Source: Novosphingobium marinum (GTDB taxonomy: Bacteria > Pseudomonadota > Alphaproteobacteria > Sphingomonadales > Sphingomonadaceae). Taken from it: 64,000 nt of DNA. The DNA is taken from NCBI RefSeq assembly GCF_013408095.1, contig NZ_JACBZF010000001.1, positions 496,001 through 560,000 on the forward strand, written 5' to 3'. Below the pieces are notes generated by a model. The model had not been told where the DNA came from and made no database searches. It saw nothing but the letters and a program-made list of their open reading frames with translations. The stretch's first letter is position 1. Every line of letters starts with the position of its first letter. The translations under genes and the position numbers were made by a program. Positions 47,961 through 57,204 of the stretch are shown here, piece by piece.

Positions 47961-50138
47961 TCAGAAGCTGACCTTGAGCGTCGCTCTCAGGTCGCGCCCG
48001 TGCAGCGGCACGAAATCGCGTGTGAACGATGCTGCGCGGCGTCCCGTGGTGTCGAAGATGTTGTTCGCCGCCACCAGCAGGGTGACGGGGCCGTCCTCTC
48101 CCATCGGGTGCCAGTCGCCGCTGAGATTCACGTGTGTGAAGGACGGTACCGCGTTGGCGAGCTGCGGGACGCGGTCCTGCCGGTCGTTCCATTCCACCTC
48201 GGCGCGGATGCGCAGTTTCTCGTGCCGGGCCTCGACGCCCCCTTGCAAGCGGAGGGGCGGGATACGCGGGACGGGGCCGATGCCGTCTAGCTTGGCATGG
48301 GTATAGTCGGCAGCCGCGTCGACTTGCAGCGAGCCGCCCGCCCATTCGAGCGGACGATAGCTTGCCGATGCCTCGAACCCCTTGAAGGTCGCGGGAAGCT
48401 GGCGGTAGCGGAAAACGGGAAAGTCCTCGATCTCCTCGCCCGTGGGGATCGCCGCGATGAAGTTGTCGAACTCGGTTACGTATCCCGTGATCGAAACCTG
48501 TCCGCGCTCGCCGTCCCATCGGACGTATGCTTCCAGCCCGTCGCTTTTCTCGACGCCGAAGCCGGGGTCGCCGAGTTCGTAGGCCTGCGTCGCGACATGG
48601 AGGCCGTCCGACAGCAGCTCCTCGGGCGAGGGTGCGCGGGCTCCACGCAGGTAGTTCGCCCCCAGCTTAAGGCCGTAGGCAGGCGTCCAGGACACACCGG
48701 CTCCTGCCGACCACTGGTCGAAACTGCGACGGAAATCGACGTCGTTCGAAGTGACCTTCGTGGTCTGGAAACGGCCTGCGGCCTCCAGCTCTATTCCGCT
48801 CCCGATTTCCAGCGCCTGCAACGTGAAGAAGCCGACGCTTTCGACGTCGTAGTCGGGCGTGAAAGCCTCCGCCCCCTCGATGTCCATGGAACGGCCCAGA
48901 TAGTGGACACCGCTGCGTCCCCGCCAGCCGTCGCGATCGTTCTGGATCAGGTCGGCACGAAATTCGATCCCCTCTCCCGAAAAACGGGTTCCGACCTCGT
49001 CTCCTTCCAGTTCGACGTGCTCATAGTCGCCATAGGCACCGCGCAACTGAAGGCTTTCGAAGATGCCGCCCAGTTCGATCGCGCCGCGCAGATCGAAGCG
49101 GTCCTGGACGAGATCGATCGAGACGGTTTCCGCGCGATGCCCATCGCCTTCCTCCTCTTCGCCCAGGTGAATCTCGCCTTCGGAGTGCTCCTCGTCGCCG
49201 TGATGGCCGGCGCCCGGGCGCAGGGGGACGCCGTAGCGCGTGTCGAAGCGGTGGTACGAGATGCCGAGATTGCCGCCTGCGTCGATGAAGGCGAGGCCCG
49301 CGCCGACCGTCCATGTCCTTGCCGCGGTGTTCGGCACGACTCCCCGCAGCGAAGCGAGTTCCTCGAACTCTCCGGCTTCTCCGGCTTCGCCCTCGGCGCG
49401 CAGTTCCTCGGCCTCGGCGAGCAATTCGCGGCGAAGCGGGGCCGAGTTGACGAAGCCGCCGATCTCGAGGTCGTCGCTATCGCGCCAGCTTGCATCGAGG
49501 TGAGCGACGAAGCGTTCGCCAAGAGGCAACTCGATTGCACCGCCTACCGACCACTCGTCCGCCGCGCTGCCATAACCGCCGACGAAATCTGCCGATATCG
49601 CATCCGGAACGCGCCTTGGGATCCGCTTGTCGAGGGCATTGACCGCACCGCCGATCGCCTGACCGCCGAACACCAGGACTGCCGGTCCGTGAAGGATGTC
49701 GATGTGATCGACGGTCAGCGAATCGAGGACGACGGCGTGGTCTTCGGAGACGCTCGACGCGTCAATCGAACCGATGCCGTCGGTCAGCACCGTGACTCGC
49801 GCGCCGCTGAAACCCCGAAGGATCGGGCGAGACGCGCCCGGCGCGAACGATGTGGCAGAGACCCCGGGAAGCTTTGCCAGGGTTTCCCCGATCTGCCCGC
49901 GCGATTGCGCGATGAGACGGTCGCCCTCGATCGACTCGGTCCCGGCCATGAGCCCGAAGTCGATCGGGGGATGCGCGGTGACAACGATCTCGTTGCCGGC
50001 TGGCTCTTCCGAATGCGCTGCGCGATGGCCGGGGCCGGACGAGGCTTGCGGGGTTGAGGGGGCTTCCTGAGCGCTTGCCGGATACGAGGCAAGGGCGATG
50101 GCTGTCGCTGAGGTGAGGCACAAGGAGATTCTCGTCAT
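47961..50138 (-). CDS. znuD: TonB-dependent receptor, ZnuD-like (zinc uptake)
   Basis: This 725-residue outer-membrane receptor has a signal peptide (cut near SAQ), a TonB-box-like NEIVVTA (residues 49-55), a plug domain (QIGETLAKLPGVSATSFAPG) and a 22-strand barrel ending in LKVSF. A loop at residues 312-334 is rich in His and Glu (HHGDEEHSEGEIHLG), as in Neisseria ZnuD, which captures zinc. A Zur-type operator lies 20 bases before the start, which is strong independent support. I chose the ATG at 50138, as the 50147 TTG has no ribosome-binding site. MFS-cysK-hydrolase follow in the same direction. Confidence 0.88.
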   Translation of the reverse strand: MTRISLCLTSATAIALASYPASAQEAPSTPQASSGPGHRAAHSEEPAGNEIVVTAHPPIDFGLMAGTESIEGDRLIAQSRGQIGETLAKLPGVSATSFAPGASRPILRGFSGARVTVLTDGIGSIDASSVSEDHAVVLDSLTVDHIDILHGPAVLVFGGQAIGGAVNALDKRIPRRVPDAISADFVGGYGSAADEWSVGGAIELPLGERFVAHLDASWRDSDDLEIGGFVNSAPLRRELLAEAEELRAEGEAGEAGEFEELASLRGVVPNTAARTWTVGAGLAFIDAGGNLGISYHRFDTRYGVPLRPGAGHHGDEEHSEGEIHLGEEEEGDGHRAETVSIDLVQDRFDLRGAIELGGIFESLQLRGAYGDYEHVELEGDEVGTRFSGEGIEFRADLIQNDRDGWRGRSGVHYLGRSMDIEGAEAFTPDYDVESVGFFTLQALEIGSGIELEAAGRFQTTKVTSNDVDFRRSFDQWSAGAGVSWTPAYGLKLGANYLRGARAPSPEELLSDGLHVATQAYELGDPGFGVEKSDGLEAYVRWDGERGQVSITGYVTEFDNFIAAIPTGEEIEDFPVFRYRQLPATFKGFEASASYRPLEWAGGSLQVDAAADYTHAKLDGIGPVPRIPPLRLQGGVEARHEKLRIRAEVEWNDRQDRVPQLANAVPSFTHVNLSGDWHPMGEDGPVTLLVAANNIFDTTGRRAASFTRDFVPLHGRDLRATLKVSF

Positions 50139-50157
50139 GCCGGGCAATTTAACGAGA

Positions 50158-50172
50158 TGTTATATTATAACA
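50158..50172. promoter_or_regulatory. Zur operator
   Basis: TGTTATA-T-TATAACA is a perfect odd palindrome of 15 bases, the same core as the known Zur consensus (TGTTATANTATAACA). It lies 20 bases before the receptor start, where a repressor would cover the promoter. Zur with zinc should repress; zinc shortage should raise expression. Confidence 0.82.
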
Positions 50173-50224
50173 AGAGAGGGGTGCGCTTGTGATGTGGCCT
50201 GCCGCACTGCTGCGGCCAAAGGCT

Positions 50225-50557
50225 TCAGCGTCGCGGGCGAAGCCGCGGATTGGGCTGGAGCTTGTCGACGAGCTTCAGGAACTCGTCGGCGCGGATTATC
50301 CGTTCGAGCTGGAAGCCGGCACGCTCCTCGTGCGTCCAGATTATGTGCGCCTCTATCCTCCCGACGATGGGTAAGCGGATCGTCAAGCGCTCTCCGCGAC
50401 CCAGACCATGATCGCCGCTCGCCATGAACCCGTGCGCAGACAGGTTGACGATGTGCAGGTGAACGTCCCCGAGCTGGCGATGTTCGGCAATGACCTTGTG
50501 GTCGACCGGATGCCTTACGGCTTGCCGCTGGTCCGTTACCGAGAGTTGTGCGCCCAT
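50225..50557 (-). CDS. PilZ domain protein
   Basis: This 110-residue single-domain protein starts with RHPVDHKV, a shortened form of the RxxxR cyclic-di-GMP motif, and has the central NLSAHGFMASGD (the NxSxxG part). C-terminal strands include RLPIVGRIEAHIIWTHEERAGFQLE. The first motif lacks a full RxxxR, so ligand binding is uncertain. It may control motility or adhesion. It lies upstream of the zinc-receptor gene on the same strand but is separated from it by the Zur operator. Confidence 0.82.
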   Translation of the reverse strand: MGAQLSVTDQRQAVRHPVDHKVIAEHRQLGDVHLHIVNLSAHGFMASGDHGLGRGERLTIRLPIVGRIEAHIIWTHEERAGFQLERIIRADEFLKLVDKLQPNPRLRPRR

Positions 50558-50666
50558 GTTCCGTTCATCGCGATTGCTGTGGCCCTGAACGGCTTAGATG
50601 CACGGGAATGACGAATAATCGGTAAACCGGCAGCAATTTGCCGCAAATCCGCGGCTCCGCGCCATC

Positions 50667-51899
50667 TCAGGCGCAGCGCAGTATGCCGTGCTTTTTCTTG
50701 CCGACGCTCAGCTTTCGGGTCAAACCGTCGGGAACGGTTACCAGAAATCCCGGATCGCTTGCGGGTTCGTCGTCGAGTCGCACTGCGCCTTCCGCGATCT
50801 TGCGCTTCGCCTCTCCGTTGGACGCGGTGAAGCCGATCTCGGTGCAAGCGGCGGCAAGGCGGATGCCTTCGGCAGGCACTTCCAGCGTCGGCAGATCCTG
50901 GCCGAGCCCGCCGCCCGCGAAAGTTGCCTTCGCCGTATCCTCGGATGCGCGCGCTGCATCTTCGCCACGGCACAGTGCGGTCACCTCGTTGGCGAGCACG
51001 ACCTTCGCGTCGTTGATTTCGGCACCCTCGAGCGCTTCGAGCCTGGCAATTTCGTTCAGAGGCAGGTCGGTGAACAGCCGAAGGAACCGGCCGACATCGC
51101 GGTCGTCGCAATTGCGCCAGTACTGCCAGAAATCATAGGCCGGAAGCTGCGCTTCGTTGAGCCAGACCGCGCCTGCCGCGGTCTTGCCCATCTTCGCACC
51201 ATCGGCGGTCGTCAGCAGCGGGGTCGTAAGCCCGAAGAGTTCCTTGCCGTCCATGCGCCGCGTCAACTCGATGCCGTTGACGATGTTGCCCCACTGGTCC
51301 GATCCGCCGAGCTGCAGCCGGCAGTCGTGGCGCTGCGAAAGCTCGCGGAAGTCGTAGGCCTGCAAGATCATGTAATTGAATTCGAGGAAGGTGAGCGGCT
51401 GCTCACGGTCGAGCCGAAGCCGGACCGAGTCGAAGGCCAGCATGCGGTTGATCGTGAAATGCGGCCCGACATCGCGCAGCAGCTCGATATAGCCGAGCTC
51501 GCTCAGCCACTTGTCGTTGTCGATCATCACCGCATCGGTCGGTCCGTCCCCGAACGTCAGCAGGCGTTCGAAGATCGTGCGGATCGAGGCGATGTTGTCG
51601 GCAATCGTCTCCGACGTCAGCATCTTGCGGCTCTCGTCCTTGCCCGACGGATCGCCGACCTTGGTCGTGCCGCCGCCCATGACGGCGATCGGCTTGTGCC
51701 CTGCCTGCTGCAACCGGCGCAGCATCATGATCTGGACGAGGCTTCCCACATGCAGCGATGGCGCGGTCGCGTCGAAGCCGATATAGCCGGGCACGATCGT
51801 CCTTGCCGCCAGAGCATCGAGCCCCTGTGCATCGGTCATCTGGTGGATGTAGCCCCGCTCGTCGAGCAGGCGCAGCAATGTCGATTCGTATTGGGTCAT
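50667..51899 (-). CDS. tyrS: Tyrosyl-tRNA synthetase
   Basis: This is a 410-residue class I synthetase. [11 protein letters not shown] is the HIGH-type signature and GAKMGKTA the KMSKS-type loop. The tyrosine pocket ([26 protein letters not shown], shown in part as LGGSDQWGN) is intact. A C-terminal S4-like RNA-binding domain ends with [18 protein letters not shown] chose the ATG at 51899 ([17 protein letters not shown]); the upstream in-frame stretch has no homology. Confidence 0.96.
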   Translation of the reverse strand: MTQYESTLLRLLDERGYIHQMTDAQGLDALAARTIVPGYIGFDATAPSLHVGSLVQIMMLRRLQQAGHKPIAVMGGGTTKVGDPSGKDESRKMLTSETIADNIASIRTIFERLLTFGDGPTDAVMIDNDKWLSELGYIELLRDVGPHFTINRMLAFDSVRLRLDREQPLTFLEFNYMILQAYDFRELSQRHDCRLQLGGSDQWGNIVNGIELTRRMDGKELFGLTTPLLTTADGAKMGKTAAGAVWLNEAQLPAYDFWQYWRNCDDRDVGRFLRLFTDLPLNEIARLEALEGAEINDAKVVLANEVTALCRGEDAARASEDTAKATFAGGGLGQDLPTLEVPAEGIRLAAACTEIGFTASNGEAKRKIAEGAVRLDDEPASDPGFLVTVPDGLTRKLSVGKKKHGILRCA

Positions 51900-51947
51900 G
51901 GCTCGCCGTCTTCTTCGGAGGCGCGCGACTAGCATGGAGTTGTCCGC

Positions 51948-52487
51948 TTGGGAACGCACAGGCTCGTCCCGCATCCGGAGACGCCGCCCTCCGGGGTCAG
52001 GTCGGTCCAGGTGCGCTGGACGGAATTCACCGATGGCAGGCTGATGCTGCGGTATCAGGTCGACGGAAAGGACGCGCTCCATGTGCCCGACTACGCCGGT
52101 CGCGGGCGCGCCGACGAACTCTGGCGCACCACCTGCTTCGAACTGTTCCTGCAGGACGTGCAGGGGCCGGGATACCGTGAGTACAACTTCTCCCCTTCCG
52201 GTCGCTGGGCGGCCTACGGCTTTGCGGCCCGGCGCGAGGGGATGGCACCCGTCGAAGTCGATCCGCAGCCCGAAATCTCGTCGGCATCGGGCGAATACCT
52301 CTTTGTCCAGACGGTCGTGCTCTTTTCGCCACCGCTTGAGGCAACGAGGGCGGCCGGCCTCAGCGCGGTGATCGCCGAGCGGGACGGGACGAAGAGCTAC
52401 TGGGCGCTGGCGCACGCGACGGACGAGCCCGATTTCCATCACCCGGCTTGCTTCGCGCTGCCGCTTGGGGCACCCGCAACCCGATGA
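51948..52487 (+). CDS. DOMON-like domain protein
   Basis: This 179-residue protein has a predicted immunoglobulin-like beta fold, with [13 protein letters not shown] and [15 protein letters not shown] as conserved cores of the DOMON-like family. It has no signal peptide. The function is unknown. The only good start is TTG 51948, which begins [14 protein letters not shown], matching the usual N-terminus of the family. Its stop overlaps the namZ start by 4 bases (ATGA), so the pair is co-translated. Confidence 0.83.
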   Translation: MGTHRLVPHPETPPSGVRSVQVRWTEFTDGRLMLRYQVDGKDALHVPDYAGRGRADELWRTTCFELFLQDVQGPGYREYNFSPSGRWAAYGFAARREGMAPVEVDPQPEISSASGEYLFVQTVVLFSPPLEATRAAGLSAVIAERDGTKSYWALAHATDEPDFHHPACFALPLGAPATR

Positions 52488-53689
52488 AATTCGGTATCGA
52501 CCGGCTCCTGTCCGAACCCCCGCTCCGTGCCCCGCTTGCCGGAAAGCGGGTCGCGCTTGTCGCACACCCCGCATCGGTGACAGCGGACCTGACCCACTCG
52601 CTCGACGCGCTTGCAGCGTGCGAGGAGATCAACCTGACCGCCGCTTTCGGCCCGCAGCACGGGCTGAAGGGCGACAAGCAGGACAACATGGTCGAAACGA
52701 GGGACGAGACCGACCCGTTCTACGGCATTCCGGTTTTCAGTCTCTACGGGGAGGTGCGCCGTCCCACCGGGCAGATGATGTCGAGCGCCGATGTCTTCCT
52801 GTTCGACCTGCAGGACCTCGGCTGCCGCATCTACACCTTCGTCACGACGCTGCTCTACATGCTCGAGGAGGCTGCGCGCCACGGCAAGGAGGTCTGGGTG
52901 CTCGACCGTCCGAATCCCGCCGGACGCCCGGTGGAAGGGACCTTGCTGATCGAGGGGCAGGAGAGTTTCGTCGGGGCTGGGCCGATGCCGATGCGGCACG
53001 GACTGACCCTTGGGGAGATGGGGCACTGGTTCGTCCGGCATTTCGGGATCGACGTGCCTTACAGGGTCATCGAGATGGAAGGCTGGACGCCCCATGCCGG
53101 ACCGGGGCACGGCTGGCCGCAGGACCGGATCTGGATCAATCCGAGCCCAAATGCCGCCAATCTCAACATGGCGAGGGCCTATGCCGGAACGGTAATGCTG
53201 GAGGGTACCACGCTTTCCGAGGGGCGTGGAACCACGCGCCCGCTCGAAGTGCTTTTCGGAGCACCCGATCTGGAAGGCAGGGACGTGCTCGCGGAGATGG
53301 AGCGTATCGCTCCGCACTGGCTGGCGGGATGCGCCCTGCGCGAGTGCTTCTTCGAGCCGACCTTCCACAAGCACAGCGGCAGGCTCTGCAGCGCGCTGAT
53401 GGTCCACGCCGAGGGAAGATTCTACGATCACGATGCGTTCCGGCCCTGGCGATTGCAGGCGCTTGCCTTCAAGGCGATCCGTAACCTCCACCCCGGATAC
53501 GAACTCTGGCGCGACTTTCCCTACGAGTACGAATTCGACCGACTGGCGATCGACGTCATCAATGGCGGACCTCTCCTGCGCGAATGGGTGGACGACAGCG
53601 AGGCCGGGGCCGGCGATCTCGATCAAGCGGCAGCGAGAAACGAGAAAGCCTGGCGAGAAGAAACCGAGAACCTGTTGCTATACGCATAG
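52484..53689 (+). CDS. namZ: Exo-beta-N-acetylmuramidase NamZ-like (DUF1343)
   Basis: This 401-residue DUF1343 protein is in the family now known to cleave N-acetylmuramic acid from peptidoglycan fragments. Visible conserved motifs are [49 protein letters not shown] and [11 protein letters not shown]. There is no N-terminal signal, so it may be cytoplasmic, or the signal is missing. It is co-translated with the DOMON-like protein upstream. Wall-recycling is the likely role. Confidence 0.88.
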   Translation: MKFGIDRLLSEPPLRAPLAGKRVALVAHPASVTADLTHSLDALAACEEINLTAAFGPQHGLKGDKQDNMVETRDETDPFYGIPVFSLYGEVRRPTGQMMSSADVFLFDLQDLGCRIYTFVTTLLYMLEEAARHGKEVWVLDRPNPAGRPVEGTLLIEGQESFVGAGPMPMRHGLTLGEMGHWFVRHFGIDVPYRVIEMEGWTPHAGPGHGWPQDRIWINPSPNAANLNMARAYAGTVMLEGTTLSEGRGTTRPLEVLFGAPDLEGRDVLAEMERIAPHWLAGCALRECFFEPTFHKHSGRLCSALMVHAEGRFYDHDAFRPWRLQALAFKAIRNLHPGYELWRDFPYEYEFDRLAIDVINGGPLLREWVDDSEAGAGDLDQAAARNEKAWREETENLLLYA

Positions 53690-53898
53690 GTCGATCCGAG
53701 CACATCTCAAGATAATAACAAAGGTTATAGACGCGCATTCGAAAGTTAAATTCCGGTTTTCACTCAGTGGAGCCAGGGAACGATACGGTCCTCCATGGAT
53801 TTCAAAAGCGGGTGCCCGCTGATCCAGAGCGCTGGCGACTTAACATCGACAGACTGCTTAGTATCCCGCACCCTCGATCTTCAATGAGGAGGCTGAAC

Positions 53899-54312
53899 AT
53901 GAAACTCACGAAAACGCTCACTGCCGTAATTGCCGGGGCTGCCGCCACGATAGCATTGCCCGCGTTTGCGCAGGATGTGGACGGCGATGCCAATAGCCCG
54001 CTCGTTCAATGGAGCCGGATGAATGCTCCCGCCGGCACATTCTGGCTGGACAGCAACGATGACACTGAGCTGATCCGCTATACGAGTCCGCGCGATGTCG
54101 AACTCTGCCTGCCCGAACCGGGCGGCGTGGGCGCAGCCGACGAGGGCTACCCGCTGCGCATCTCTTGGGATGGTCAGTACAGTGCGGTCCTGAGGCCGGG
54201 CAACTGCTTCTACTTCGATGCGAGCCGCGTGCAAGTGAAGCCCGCTGAACCGCTTCCTCAGGGCGTTACGCTGACAGGTCGAGTGCGCACCGAAAGCGCC
54301 TTGCGCGACTGA
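53899..54312 (+). CDS. Small secreted protein of unknown function
   Basis: This is a 137-residue protein with a Sec signal (cut after AFA, near residue 24). The mature part is acidic and beta-rich, with two cysteines (ELCLPEPGG and GNCFYFDAS) that may form a disulfide. I recognise no family. GAGGAGG lies 7 bases before the ATG, so expression should be good. A 209-base gap upstream is AT-richer than average and probably holds its promoter. Confidence 0.78.
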   Translation: MKLTKTLTAVIAGAAATIALPAFAQDVDGDANSPLVQWSRMNAPAGTFWLDSNDDTELIRYTSPRDVELCLPEPGGVGAADEGYPLRISWDGQYSAVLRPGNCFYFDASRVQVKPAEPLPQGVTLTGRVRTESALRD

Positions 54313-54331
54313 TGAGCGCGAGCCTCACGGC

Positions 54332-55513
54332 TCAATGCTTCTTGCGCGTCAGTTCGCGCATCGCGTCCTCCAGTCCGTCGAGCGTGAGCGGATACATCGA
54401 TCCGCCCATCAGATCGCGGACAACTCGCGTCGAATGCGTGTACTGCCACTGGCGTTCGGGCACGGGGTTGAGCCAGACGGTGGCCGGGTAGGTGTTCGTC
54501 ACCCGCTCGAGCCACACGGCTCCTGCTTCCTCGTTGTAGTGTTCGACCGAGCCGCCGGGGTAGGTGACTTCGTAAGGGCTCATGGCAGCGTCCCCGACGA
54601 AGATCACCTTGTAGTCGTGCCCGAACTTGTGGAGCACGTCCCAGGTCGGCGTCCGCTCGGAAAACCGGCGCCGGTTGTCCTTCCAGACGCCCTCGTAAAG
54701 GCAGTTGTGGAAATAGAAGAACTCGAGGTTCTTGAATTCGCCGGTCGCCGCACTGAACAGCTCCTCGACGATCTTGACGTGCGGATCCATCGAGCCGCCG
54801 ACGTCGAGGAACAGCAGCACCTTCACGGCATTGTGCCGTTCTGGCCTCATGCGGATGTCGAGCCAGCCCTGCTTGGCTGTCCCGCGGATCGTGGCGTCGA
54901 GATCGAGTTCCTCGGCAGCGCCTTCGCGCGCGAACCTGCGTAGCCGGCGTAACGCGACCTTGATGTTGCGGGTGCCCAGCTCGCGCGTGTTGTCGAGGTT
55001 CTGGAACTCGCGCTTTTCCCAGACCTTCACGGCGCGCTTGTGCCGGCTCTCGCCTCCGATGCGCACGCCCTCGGGATTGTAGCCCGAATTGCCGAAGGGC
55101 GACGTGCCGCCGGTGCCGATCCACTTGTTGCCGCCCTGGTGGCGGCCCTGCTGTTCCTCGAGCCGCTTCTTCAGCGTCTCCATGATCTCGTCCCACGAAC
55201 CGAGCGACTTGATCTTCTCCATCTCCTCAGGGGAGAGGTACTTCTCGGCGATGGCCTTGAGCCATTCCTCGGGGATGTCGACGGGCTGCTGACCGTATTC
55301 GGTGAAGACGCCGCGAAAAACCTTCTGGAACACCTGGTCGAACCGGTCGAGCAGGCCCTCGTCCTTCACGAACGTGGTGCGCGACAGGTAGTAGAATGCC
55401 TCGGGCGTCTGCTCGATAACGTTCCTGTCCAGCGCCTCGAGCAGCACGAGGTGCTCCTTGAAGCTGGCCGGAATGCCCGCGGCGCGCAGTTCGTCGACGA
55501 AGTTGAAGAACAT
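54332..55513 (-). CDS. CoxE-like VWA domain protein
   Basis: This 393-residue protein has a helical N-terminal region and a von Willebrand A domain with the MIDAS motif DVGGS (Asp237, Ser241). Cofactor-assembly pairs of a MoxR ATPase and such a VWA partner act as metal-centre or protein-complex chaperones (for example CoxD/CoxE for CO dehydrogenase). The target here is not near: no cox or nor gene is adjacent. It starts 9 bases after the MoxR gene on the same strand, so the two form an operon. Confidence 0.88.
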   Translation of the reverse strand: MFFNFVDELRAAGIPASFKEHLVLLEALDRNVIEQTPEAFYYLSRTTFVKDEGLLDRFDQVFQKVFRGVFTEYGQQPVDIPEEWLKAIAEKYLSPEEMEKIKSLGSWDEIMETLKKRLEEQQGRHQGGNKWIGTGGTSPFGNSGYNPEGVRIGGESRHKRAVKVWEKREFQNLDNTRELGTRNIKVALRRLRRFAREGAAEELDLDATIRGTAKQGWLDIRMRPERHNAVKVLLFLDVGGSMDPHVKIVEELFSAATGEFKNLEFFYFHNCLYEGVWKDNRRRFSERTPTWDVLHKFGHDYKVIFVGDAAMSPYEVTYPGGSVEHYNEEAGAVWLERVTNTYPATVWLNPVPERQWQYTHSTRVVRDLMGGSMYPLTLDGLEDAMRELTRKKH

Positions 55514-55522
55514 CGCTGCGGC

Positions 55523-56380
55523 TCAGCCGCCCTGCCTTCGCGACATGAACGCCAGCCGTTCGAACAGCATGATGTCCTGCTCGTTCTTGAGGAGTGCTCC
55601 GTGCAGCGGCGGGATGGCCGAGGAGGTGTCCCGGTCCTGCAGCACTTCGAGCGGCATGTCCTCGTTCAGCAGCAGTTTCAGCCAGTCGAGAAGCTCGCTG
55701 GTCGACGGCTTCTTCTTCAGGCCGGGCACCTCGCGCACCTCGTAGAAGATGTCCATCGCCCTGGAGACAAGCGTCTTCTGGATGTCCGGGAAATGGACGT
55801 CGATGATCGCCTGCATGGTCTCGCGGTCGGGAAACTTGATGTAGTGGAAGAAGCAGCGGCGTAGGAACGCGTCGGGCAGTTCCTTTTCGTTGTTCGAGGT
55901 GATGACCACGATGGGCCGCTCCTTCGCCTCGATGCGCTCCCCGGTTTCGTATACGTCGAAGCTCATGCGATCGAGTTCCTGCAGGAGGTCGTTCGGAAAC
56001 TCGATGTCGGCCTTGTCGATCTCGTCGATCAGCAGGACGGGAAGCTGCTCGGAGGTGAAGGCATCCCACAGCTTGCCACGCTTGATGTAGTTGCCGATGT
56101 CGTGGACGCGCTCGTCGCCTAGCTGGCCGTCGCGAAGGCGGGCGACCGCGTCGTATTCGTAAAGGCCCTGATGCGCCTTCGTCGTCGACTTGACGTTCCA
56201 CTCGATCAGGGGCGCGCCGGTCGCTTTTGCGATCTCGTGAGCCAGCACAGTCTTGCCGGTTCCCGGCTCGCCCTTCACCAGCAGCGGCCGGCGCAGCATG
56301 ACTGCCGCATTGACCGCGACCTTGAGGTCGTCGGTCGCGACATAGTTCCGGGTGCCTTCGAAGCGCTGCATTTCGATCAT
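55523..56380 (-). CDS. MoxR-family AAA+ ATPase
   Basis: This is a 285-residue AAA+ ATPase with Walker A GEPGTGKT, Walker B LLIDEIDK, sensor ITSNNEKELPDAFLRRC and the conserved arginine finger region. It pairs with the VWA protein downstream, a typical chaperone couple. I chose the ATG at 56380 (MIEMQRFEG), with CAAGG upstream; an alternative ATG lies 9 bases later. A longer in-frame extension is not supported. Confidence 0.92.
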   Translation of the reverse strand: MIEMQRFEGTRNYVATDDLKVAVNAAVMLRRPLLVKGEPGTGKTVLAHEIAKATGAPLIEWNVKSTTKAHQGLYEYDAVARLRDGQLGDERVHDIGNYIKRGKLWDAFTSEQLPVLLIDEIDKADIEFPNDLLQELDRMSFDVYETGERIEAKERPIVVITSNNEKELPDAFLRRCFFHYIKFPDRETMQAIIDVHFPDIQKTLVSRAMDIFYEVREVPGLKKKPSTSELLDWLKLLLNEDMPLEVLQDRDTSSAIPPLHGALLKNEQDIMLFERLAFMSRRQGG

Positions 56381-56441
56381 CCTTGTCCGTAACGTTTCGC
56401 ACCTGCGATAGGTATCGCAGCGCAGCATGACAAGGGACGGC

Positions 56442-57140
56442 TCAGCGTCGGAAAAGGCGGGGATGGCGCTCGACGAAGCGGCGAAGCCAGTGATCGGTGC
56501 GTTCGCGACGGGCGCGGCGCATGTATAGCCAGCCCGCGCAGGCCATGACGAAAGCGCCGGCGCCATCGACGATCAGGTCCCACATCGTGTCGGTCAGGCC
56601 CGAAGGATCGTCGAACATCGCCTTCTGCATGTTAAGTCCGAGAAGCTGATCCATCGCGAACTCGAAGATTTCCCAGACCGCGCCCATCCCCAGGCTGAAG
56701 AAGAAGGCGAAGAGCGCGACGAAGGACGGTCGCATCTGGACGTCGACCAGCTCGTTTTCGTTGAGGAGATAGACGAACAGGAAACCCAGCAATCCCAGGA
56801 GGACGCCCGACGTCGCATGGAGCAGGAGGTCCCACCACCAGAACCGGTGATAGAAATCCTGCACCTCGCCAAGAAACAGCGTCGCGAAGATGAACAGCGT
56901 CGCGAAAATCTGGATCTCGCTCGGGATCGGCACCGGCATCTTGTGCGGGAAGGCGACGGGCAGCGCGATCACCGCCATCAGAGCGGTGACTATGGCAACC
57001 TGCATCCAGCGTTCCGAAACGACCAGCGCCACAAGTTCTGCGGCCATGATCGCCTCCAGCACCAGCAGCAGGAACAGGTGCAGGCGCGAGGCGCTCCAGC
57101 CGGTCTGGTCGAGGGTGCTCGTGTCGGCATCGGTCGTCAT
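56442..57140 (-). CDS. YjdF/DUF2238-like membrane protein
   Basis: This 232-residue protein has about six transmembrane segments. FYHRFWWWDLLLHATSGVLLG and FSLGMGAVWEIFEFAMDQLLG match the DUF2238/YjdF pattern of Trp/Asp/His and Glu residues buried in the membrane, which suggests a transporter or enzyme. The function is unknown. It ends 61 bases upstream of the MoxR start and may be in the same transcription unit. Confidence 0.72.
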   Translation of the reverse strand: MTTDADTSTLDQTGWSASRLHLFLLLVLEAIMAAELVALVVSERWMQVAIVTALMAVIALPVAFPHKMPVPIPSEIQIFATLFIFATLFLGEVQDFYHRFWWWDLLLHATSGVLLGLLGFLFVYLLNENELVDVQMRPSFVALFAFFFSLGMGAVWEIFEFAMDQLLGLNMQKAMFDDPSGLTDTMWDLIVDGAGAFVMACAGWLYMRRARRERTDHWLRRFVERHPRLFRR

Positions 57141-57204
57141 GCGCGGACGATTAGCGGCGAAGGCCGGGAGCCGCTATGGCCTTTCGTGCGATATGGAGGT
57201 GCAG

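Noticed and set aside
50189..50374. 61-codon plus-strand ORF next to the Zur box
   Set aside because: It lies opposite the C-terminal part of the PilZ gene and lacks a good ribosome-binding site; the PilZ reading is much better supported.
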